Assembly (NCBI RefSeq): GCF_002999335.1
Contig: NW_020312762.1
Coordinates: 62,001-126,000 of the forward strand
Source: Cyclospora cayetanensis
Taxonomy: Eukaryota; Apicomplexa; Conoidasida; Eucoccidiorida; Eimeriidae
DNA: 64,000 nt
Reading direction: 5' to 3'
Both the position numbers and the translations under genes were made by a program. Shown one piece after another: positions 56,301-64,000 of this stretch; position 1 is the first letter of the stretch, and the number at the start of each line of letters is the position of its first letter. Below the pieces are notes generated by a model. That model was given only the letters and a program-made list of their open reading frames with translations. It did not search any database and had not been told where the DNA came from.

Positions 56301-57525
56301 GTGTTTTCTTCTGTGTCTGCTGCGTGGCCATATATAGTCTTTCTCGTCTTTCCACTTGGCGTGTGGTGGATGTATATTTGTGAGTGTGTGTGTATGGGGG
56401 TGTGTTGTGCTGCTTAGTGCGAAGGGGAGGGGTGGGGACGCACAGGGTAGAAGGGTGGTATTAGTGTGGCACCAAAAATATGGCTGCTGTCTCTAGGGTT
56501 GAGGGGTCAGTGTTTGCGCGTTCCCTTTATGCTTGGGAGCTCAGGGCGAGAAGACGTACCCGTTTGGAGTAGATCCTGCGTGGAAGGGAGCCACCAACGA
56601 GCTGCTCATGATGAACTCGATCAAAATGAAATTGTCGGTTCTTATTGCGGTGGTGCACATGGGGGTCGGCGTGTTGTTGAAGGGTTTGAATGCGATTCAC
56701 TTCAAGGACAAATTGGACTTCTTCTTCGAGTTTATTCCCCAGTTTATTTTCCTCATGACCCTCATCGGATATATGAACTTCATGGTGCTCTACAAATGGG
56801 TGACGCCTCTTACCCACAACAAGCCCAACCTCATCAGTGCCATCATCAACATGTGTATGATGGGTGAAGTAACGCCAGACGAGGAGCTCTACCCGAACCA
56901 ACAGACCGTGGAGAGGGTCCTCTTGGTGCTTATCGTCCTGACGGTTCCAGTCATGTTCTTAGTGAAGCCGACGATACTGCTGCTCAAAAGCAAGCAGAAG
57001 AAGGCCAGCAGCAAGAAGATCGACATGGCTCTAGGAGATCACGACCCCGAAGCTGGAAGCAACAATGATCACAACTCTGGACTGGCGCACCACCAGTCTT
57101 CCGGAGCAGGCGGAGGCCAGGGTGACGAACACGAAGATGCAGGAGCGGGAGACCTCTATATCTTCCAGATGATTGAAACGATCGAGTTTGTGCTAGGCAC
57201 CATCTCCAACACGGCTTCCTATCTTCGTCTGTGGGCTTTGTCGCTGGCTCACCAACAGCTCTCTCTTGTGTTCTACTCCCAAACAGTTGTTCGGGCACTG
57301 ACAATGTCGGATAGCACCGCGCTTGTTGCTGTTGTGTTGTTCTTCGTCTTTGCCCTCTTCGCTTTCATCACCTTTGGGGTCATTCTCTGTATGGATCTGC
57401 TAGAGGTCTCTCTCCACGCCCTTAGGCTGCAGTGGGTTGAGTTTCAGAACAAATTCTTCAAGGGAGACGGCTACAAGTTCGATCCCCTGGACTTCCTTGC
57501 CGTTGTTAAGCCCAAAGCATCATGA
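53386..57525 (+). CDS. V-type proton ATPase subunit a (116 kDa, Vo sector)
   Basis: Six exons with closed phases: 53386-54337, 54798-54977, 55108-55208, 55481-55576, 55835-56182, 56545-57525 (885 aa, normal for the family). The N-terminal cytosolic half has the family start (LSAVQFVDMQ, RIEEMERIIRFLHEEI). The membrane half begins at about residue 480 with GVPRYQEANPAFLASVTFPF, then FGVMYGDIGHG and a series of hydrophobic helices. The essential proton-path arginine is R787 in NTASYLRLWALSLAHQQLS, and the C-terminus ends in FYKGDGYKF-like FFKGDGYKFDPLDF. Subunit a forms the half-channels beside the c-ring that acidify endolysosomal or acidocalcisome-type compartments, or pump protons at the plasma membrane. 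A Gly/Pro-rich insert encoded by GGGGGGCCC repeats lies near 53900-53940. A His/Gly/Glu-rich stretch at about residues 730-755 precedes the conserved core. Confidence 0.97.
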
Positions 57526-59838
57526 AGAGGCATTTGAACTCATCAGCCTGCCCGAGTGTTGCCTACCTCTGCTTTCTTTCATGGCCTTTTATTTCGTCAT
57601 TTCCGTTCTTTCGGTGTCTCTCTGTCTCTGCTGCCAGCTTCCTCATCTGCACTGCGCAGAGAGGAGGCCAGTCAGTGCAGTTACTGATTGCTGGCATTCT
57701 GTTTGGGCTGGAAGCTGGTCCACCCAGACGCGAGAATCCGAATACCAACAATTAGCAAACAAAAGACAGGCAGGCAAGCGAATATTGTCGCGTCTGCTTG
57801 CTTCTGTTTTATGGGTAGAATTGCACGTCGTTCATCGGCGTCGCAATGAAGGCTCCTCGGAGGAGGGCAAACAAAGTTTCTTTGCAGTTTGTTTTGCCGA
57901 CAGCCGGACAGATGTCACTGTCAGCCTGATACGTCCCTTTCATCTATCTGGGGGGTACTCAATTGTGCAGGGGGGCGAATCGCCGAGACTGACTCACAGC
58001 CACCAACAAACAAAGTGGCAGCATGTGAGCAAGTTACTCGATAAACGATCTCATCTGATTTCTTAGTTCCGTAGATTCCTTTTGAGCATTGCGAGACATA
58101 CAAATGTGTGCATTTTTCGGGACCTACGGAAACGGAGCCCCCGGCTCGGAAAATATGTGGAAAAAGAGGATCAGCGAGCCTGCTACACGCCGCAGCGGAG
58201 TAATGCGTTGAGATTAGTACGCGTAGACAACGAGAATGCTGATTCATAACAATTCCGGTTCACGCCTTAAGCAATATTTGCTTCTCTCATCATCTAGCTC
58301 TTGAATTGGTCCGTATATATTCTATTTTTCTGCATTTTATAAGACATCTGGAGGCACGCCTGTGATGCATAGGCGTGCCAAAGGCAACTTGAGTCCAACT
58401 TCAGGGCGTCTCTCATAATCGCCATTAAACAGCGCCCCAAAATGCGCGCTGGTGGAAAATGGAACAAGGTCGGCACGTAGAAGCGCGACATGGTAATCTC
58501 GACTTGTAACCATGAATGTCTGAGCTGCACTGTAAATACTTCTATGGCTAGTCTAGCGGTCCAAGTTACACTGTGTCAGTTACATTCCTGATGTATTAAC
58601 TCACTCGGTAAAGCATTATTTGTGGGCATGACTGTCCTTGAGCTCTCTGCCTTGTAGGTGAAGATCCTGATGTGTGGCTAAGCCATATCTGCAGCAAACG
58701 CTTCCTGTGTGCTGCTGGGCGCAAACACCTTAGCTGCTCAAAGGGCTCAATCACCAGCATGCACCCCCCACTATTCTCTAGCTCACATCACGCTTGGTTT
58801 CTAGTTGGCTGAGTCTGGGGACTGGATGTCTTATTGTGGAAACTCCGGAGGGGAGTTACACTGGGCCTTCTGCTCCAAGGACCACCCCTATGACGTAGGG
58901 AGTATACATCCGGCCATTTGTTCGCAGTCCTCGGCTTTGAAGTGTGAAGCATATTTCTAAGGACTTGCATGCTCAATTCTGCTCTGACTATGGCATTTTG
59001 ACCCTGGAAATATTTCTGGTAAGGCTTCCGGAATCTGGTGTAGGGATTTACGGTCTCATTTGCCCGTGATATTTGCGGAGCCCTGTTAAAATCCACACAT
59101 ATAGTGAATCCTTATTATATTCTGAAGCCTTATAGATAATCTTTTATTCATGATCCAAACTTGACTGGCTGCTCAGTCCCTAGCATTGAACCCAGGCGAG
59201 CAGGCGCTTGGGGCCGGGTCTGTACCGTTCTCGCTCTTAATGTTTCTGTCTGTTCCCCCTGTTTGCTTCTAGAAGATTACATAGGGTAGGTTTTTAATTC
59301 ATTCTTCTTAATTGGAACCTAGAGGTCAACCACCCGTGAAATTGGTGTGTAGTCACCGGTCTCCAAACACTTGTGACAGCTGCGACTCGCTGTCGGACAG
59401 CACAAAGCATTCTTAAGACCCCGAGGTTCTGCCATTCTCTCCCTCCTCTCGCTTAACGTAGCAGCAACAGCAAAGCCAGCGGGGTTAGACGTAATGATAT
59501 CTCATAGCACGACCTGTGCGAGTGGGAGGGCCTCTGTCTCCCCAGTCCATGCAGTCTCTCTTTCTTGCACTTCCCCCCGTGCTTCATCAGCGAGTTCCTG
59601 CTTCTCTATGGGTGTTTCTGAGCAGCAGAGCGCCACCTTCAGCCGCTTCGCGTTATTTTCTGCCCATTGCACCCCGGCTCCTCCCACGCGTTCTAGAGGC
59701 CTTTGAAGGGCGGTGTCTCCTAGTTCTTTTCTTTTCCTCATTGCTTCTTAGTGGTTAGAGTGAATCTCCGCCCATTGCCGCGCGTTTCGAGGGCTCTAAG
59801 GTATATGAATTGTGGCTTGCTGCCCTTTGGTCTCGGCC
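57526..59838. other. Intergenic region after V-ATPase a
   Basis: The first few hundred bases should be 3' UTR. Frames at 57437-58066 (+) overlap the end of the V-ATPase exon out of frame and are shadows. A 102-codon frame at 58788-59096 (-) reads like ordinary protein but has no recognised domain and lies in AT-rich DNA; it might be another eroded element. 59490-59838 is the probable leader of the next gene. Confidence 0.5.
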
Positions 59839-60327
59839 ATGGCGAGGAATGCCGAGAGCCCTGCTACGCTGGCTACGGTGACCAGTTGGATGGGCTTTAT
59901 GTCTGGAGTCTTCACGCTAATACTGTGGTGCTTCCTTCTACCAGCAAGCAAAGTTCGGCTCTATGTTGAACCGGGAAACTTCATGGGGGACGTAAATCAG
60001 GAGAGATGGAGGCAAGCGCTCTTCTCCTTTACCCCTGAGGTGTTTGTAGATGTATGGACACCGTTTCTCTTTGGGGCTGTTTCTTTAGTTGCCCACTTTT
60101 CCAGCTTCGAGTTGCCTCTCGTGACGGGGGACTATTTTCGTTTCTTTTGCTGGAATCTGGTCATGGCCCTCTTCGCAAATTTGGGGTACGCGGGGGGTCT
60201 TGGGATCATCTGCGGCAGCTATACGCTCCTCGTCGCTTTCTTTTCCCTCATTTGCCTTTGTGCGTGCAACGGGTGTGCTAAACTCAACCTGGACCCCTTT
60301 AGCCAGCAGGAACCTCTAGACTTCTAA
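59839..60327 (+). CDS. Small four-helix membrane protein, possibly COPI-associated/TVP15-like
   Basis: A 162-residue frame from ATG 59839 (context GCCATGG, favourable) to TAA 60325-60327. Four hydrophobic segments lie at about residues 17-35, 72-92, 100-116 and 119-142, with a short polar N-terminus and a cytosolic-looking tail (CNGCAKLNLDPFSQQ). A polar loop after helix 1 (YVEPGNFMGDVNQERWRQALF) looks conserved in style. The arrangement, with FLFGAVSLVAHFSSFELP followed by a Gly-rich helix pair, recalls the COPI_assoc/TVP15 family of Golgi membrane proteins, but the match is by shape and I am not certain. There is no signal peptide and no need for introns. Confidence 0.68.
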   Translation: MARNAESPATLATVTSWMGFMSGVFTLILWCFLLPASKVRLYVEPGNFMGDVNQERWRQALFSFTPEVFVDVWTPFLFGAVSLVAHFSSFELPLVTGDYFRFFCWNLVMALFANLGYAGGLGIICGSYTLLVAFFSLICLCACNGCAKLNLDPFSQQEPLDF

Positions 60328-62928
60328 GGGGAATCACAAAAAGATGGAGGGAGGAGGGGATGGGTGGGTTGGAATACGGGCATGCAGGGAAGGAACACGA
60401 TACAGACACAAATCCAGGACCATTTGAGCTTATTATCGAGATAAGCAAGCTACACAGTCCAGAAATTCTTACCACTAGCGGCCAGAAATGAGGGGGCCCA
60501 CGCAAACCCCGTACCTCAGCTGTCAATTGTAGCAACTGAGCAGATAGACAATACAGTGAGTTCAAGGACCTCTTTTTGAAGAGAAGAAGTCTGCCAGCCT
60601 TTTGATGAGGACTCAAACAGTTCTCTGTTTGTGGTGATTTCGGGCAGCCAATGGCCCCTTATAGTGTTTTGGATTCCCCTAGAGATCTTCGCCAGATTCA
60701 TGAATGTGTATGCGTAGGTGTGCCTCTGTGGCACGCGTTTGCTGCGCCTTATTCTTCGCGTTTGTGCACTAATTGATCTTTGAAATTGGTCGAAAGAACG
60801 CCAAGGATGTCGGTGTGCTCCTTTGGTCAATAGGCGCCAAACAACATTGCATCACATTCAGGGAACAGAGCTTTGTTGCTCCGAAGCATGACTTTTGAAG
60901 TAGAGAACAAGCCGGCAGGCTCAGCCTTCTTGCACTCGTATTTTGCGCTCAAATAAGACTGATTGGCGTACTTTAGTGCTTTGCTTCTCCTTGCTCTGCT
61001 TCTGGGGGGATAAAAGAGATAGAGGCAAAGATACAGAGACACACATGCATGCACGCTGTCCCCACCCCTTCCCCTCCTAAAAAGTAGTCAAGTTCGCTGC
61101 TATATAAAAAGACAAACGGAACAGGAGAACAGTGTGTAGCAAGCAGCCGCACACACGGGAGCAGTGGAAGTGTGATATGCTTCCTAAAAGAAGATAAACA
61201 GCAAATTTAGCATTATGAGGCGGATTTTCGGGGGCTTTGTGTCACTGTAGTATGTAAATCTGACTTCTACGGTCATGGAAGAGGGTGCCGGTCAAATTCC
61301 TAAAAGCTTTGCTTCCTTGCTTGGTGACGCTTGTCAGAGACTCTTAAGAATATTGTATAGGCACTCGGCCCCGGTATGGCCCCCATTGTCAGAAAATGGA
61401 CCTAAATAATGTTTTCGTTCAGGCCGCACTGGATTTTTCATCAGGTTCCAAATCAAGGTGCGAAGCATGCCTCAGGCTTCATTAGCTTTCCAGCTTGGAA
61501 CCGTGTCTTCGAGCAGAGTGTTGCAGCTCGTGGCCTGCCAAGAAACCGTCTCCTATGCGGGATTTTTAACGGTAGATAGATGGATTTGAAGTCTACCTAA
61601 CCAGTAGGAGTTTTGACTGCCTCCTGGAAAGGGCCGTGTAGTCGACGATTCTTGAAAACTTCGCCTTTAAAATGTTTAGTGCTTACCCTGCAAGCGTATC
61701 TGTAACGCTCTACATATGCTATGCTCCACATGGGGAGCACCCAACTCCAAGCCAGTGCAGAGCTTGCTATGGAATACTTGACTACGCTTCCCAAACACCT
61801 AACCCTCCTTGCTCACCTTCAATAGGCTTTTGGCTGGAGGGAGAGGCAAGCACAGTTGCGGTACATGGACGTTATATCTCACATCCGTTTGCACATTCCA
61901 ACCTCTTGCAATAAGTGAGCCGACTCTACTCTACTGCAAATAACGTATTCGAAGAAGGAAACCAAGCATCAAATTTTTCACCGAGTTTCTTCAATCTTAT
62001 CAGTGTAGTAGAAAGTCCTGAAGGTAGTTTAGGGCTCTACAATCGCTCCACAAGGGCCCTGACCTTCCGTACCATCCAACGCTGATTGTGGCTGCGTATT
62101 GTGTAGAGATATAGTGTACAACCCAAGCACGAGTCGCTTCCTATATAGGACTCCTTGTGTCAAAACCGTGTGGCAATACTGTTGGAGGCGTGAAAATTTG
62201 AGGTTTGCAGGCCTAACTGGATAGCTGTCGTGTGATGGCTTCTGTGCCTCAGGGTTATAGAGCTGCAAGGATTCCTTCTTGTCACCATAATCCTGGTACC
62301 CAATGACATCATAACATAGCCGACTACTTAAAAAGCCTTTTATTGCGGAATGATAGGGAGATATGAGATTTGGCTAGCTACGACTGGGGGTGTTCGCCCC
62401 GGCCTGAGGAAATCAAAAGAGACACCGAAGGAGACAAAATGCAATATCCGATTGTGCTGAATAATTTTCGTGGCTTTCGAATAGCGACCCTATTTAAGCA
62501 CAGATACACAGCTCTTGGGCTTCTTATCTACCCAGTCTTCATCTCTTTTTGCTAAGGTTGTTCGTCAGTTGGGTGGCTGTTGCTGCTGCCGCTACCGGAG
62601 AGGTTTCGCGTTACTCCTTATATATTTACCTCGAGTTTAAAAGCCCTATACTAATTACGCTTCTTTGTGTTTCATCTAATATTTGTTCTTCCAAGGGCCA
62701 TCCGTTAGCGAGGGCGTTTGGCCAGTGGTCTGCCTGTCCGTGTGTGGATGGAAGTCCAGGCACTGCAGTGTATACGGAGGCTTCATTTCAGTGTGTAGGA
62801 CAGTCCTGCCTCTTCTCCCTCCACTGCACACAGTACGAAATCTGATCGAACAAGACGGCTTCTTCCTGTTAGCAGGGCATTGGACATTTTTTCCTGCAAT
62901 TACCCGTGACGCAGTACCCCGTGCTGCA
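60328..62928. other. Intergenic, AT-rich DNA
   Basis: No frame above about 105 codons and no domain seen on either strand. The frame at 62549-62845 (+, 98 codons) starts with a hydrophobic stretch and lies just upstream of the next gene; it could be an upstream exon, but I see no splice pair that joins it in phase with confidence. No RNA genes were recognised. Confidence 0.5.
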
Positions 62929-63611
62929 ATGCCTCGAGGTCACTCCAGCGAGGGGTCTCCCCATAGCATTACCAGCAGCAGAGGCAGTAGTACACCACCA
63001 GATGGGCTGCGGTTTGCCGACAGGCCACGTCTTTGGCAGTGGCGCTTCAGACACGGAGGGCACAGTTTGCCTCGCTACGCCCCCCAAATTCCCCATTTCC
63101 TGGAGGCACACGACCCAGAGGACGAAATTGGACAATTGCTACATGCATTGACTCTTAATAAGCGACTGCCAGATCATGCACAGGAACTGGCGAAACACTT
63201 CGCAGACACCAAGCACCAGCTCGAAGGGCTTCTCCAAGAAAAGGAACTGGTGAGGAGCACAGGGACAGCGACTACAGGCGAGATGCATGAAGAGAGGAAT
63301 ACGGAAGCACGCCCGGACTATATTTTATTGTGAATGCTTCTCCGCAGCTAGAATGGCACAACAGCAACACCAAAAAAGAGCTTCTGTTGAAGCGCAGCGA
63401 AGCCAGAGCACTCAATCAGAAGGTCACAGCTGTTAAGAACAAGATTTTCGTAAGCTGCATTTTATGCACTCTGCTCTTGCCCCTCTACTGCCTTCGTGTG
63501 TTACTCTCCCAACAGGCCTTCCAAGCCAACCCTTCGATTTTACTCCATGCCATGATGTTTCGTAGCACGAGATTAATTTCTTGTTGGTTTTCGTGGGATT
63601 TCAAAGTCTAG
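62929..63611 (+). CDS. Candidate three-exon coiled-coil protein (hypothetical)
   Basis: Three exons join in phase 0: 62929-63249, 63348-63449 and 63516-63611 (172 aa, TAG 63609-63611). The frame is open upstream to 62683, so a more distant start or upstream exons are possible; ATG 62929 is the first Met that gives a compact protein. Residues 1-65 are basic and polar (GLRFADRPRLWQWRFRHGG). Residues about 70-141 form a predicted charged helix with heptad-like spacing (ALTLNKRLPDHAQELAKHF; HQLEGLLQEKEL, then NTKKELLLKRSEARALNQKV), continuous across the first splice junction, which supports the model. Splice sites are good: CTG|GTGAGG, CTTCTCCGCAG, TTC|GTAAGC, CTCCCAACAG. No family recognised. 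Confidence 0.48.
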
Positions 63612-64000
63612 GGACCCTGCCAGGGTTCTGTGCACGAACTTCCCTATTCTACCACATAAGCCAGAGCTTTTTTGGAGGCGCGCATTAATATAGAGCTTTC
63701 TCTCCACGGTTTATGCATGTGCATCTGTGCTTTCTTTCAGTAAGTGGACATGATGTAAAGTTTTGCGTGCACTCGAAGTTGCAAACAATTACCTGATCAC
63801 ACACGCATACATTCGTGCACAATAAAAGCTTCGTAAAAAAAATTCCTGACCTCATGAAAATATATAAGTGCATGTGCCTGATAATGCAGCAAAATAGAAG
63901 GACCACAGAGAGATTCCAATATGAGCACAGCCATATCCAACGGGCGGCCGCCAAGCTTGAGGCTATTGGTAGAAACCTGCAAGCTGGTGAGGTTAACCAA
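63612..64000. other. Window end, non-coding
   Basis: AT-rich sequence with frames of 67-89 codons on - only, rich in Cys, Phe and Ile, and with no domain. Probably the 3' UTR of the preceding candidate gene and intergenic DNA. Confidence 0.5.

Overview
This is nuclear DNA of a coccidian apicomplexan, most probably Eimeria. The signs are exon-confined CAG/AGC/GCA runs that encode poly-Q, poly-S and poly-A tracts, small phase-conserved introns, GCATGC-rich non-coding DNA and apicomplexan-type proteins. Species cannot be fixed from sequence alone; the alternation of repeat-rich and repeat-poor segments resembles what is known for E. tenella chromosome 1.

Layout. (1) 1-25.2 kb is repeat-rich: the last exon of a Q/S/A-rich unknown protein (103-2782), a six-exon subtilisin-like secreted protease (6706-12365) and a giant gene of about 14 exons for the CORVET tether subunit VPS8 (14747-25199), all on +. 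(2) 25.2-38.7 kb is repeat-poor and AT-richer. It holds two decayed Ty3/gypsy retrotransposon pol remnants, one on + (about 27.7-29.3 kb) and one on - (about 33.7-35.8 kb), three copies of a dispersed repeat, and a possible unknown gene with small exons (30.7-32.4 kb). (3) 38.7-64 kb carries compact housekeeping genes: an ER membrane DnaJ of the DNAJB12/14 type (+), TIM9 (-), a PP2C phosphatase (+), a DWNN-RING protein of the RBBP6/Mpe1 family (-), V-ATPase subunit a (+), a small four-helix membrane protein (+) and a possible coiled-coil protein (+).

Exon models were built by hand from GT/GC...AG sites, reading phase and conservation. In every spliced gene the phases close and the summed coding length is a multiple of three (SUB 1057 aa, VPS8 about 2582, PP2C 519, V-ATPase a 885, DnaJ about 459). 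Two introns, one in VPS8 and one in the PP2C, need GC-AG splicing.

Functionally the genes cover endolysosomal and secretory traffic and acidification (VPS8, V-ATPase a, perhaps the small membrane protein), ER and mitochondrial protein handling (DNAJB12-like, TIM9), proteolysis (subtilisin), mRNA 3'-end processing (RBBP6-like) and signalling (PP2C). There is no operon logic; two divergent gene pairs (TIM9/PP2C and RBBP6-like/V-ATPase a) share intergenic regions of 0.9 and 1.7 kb.
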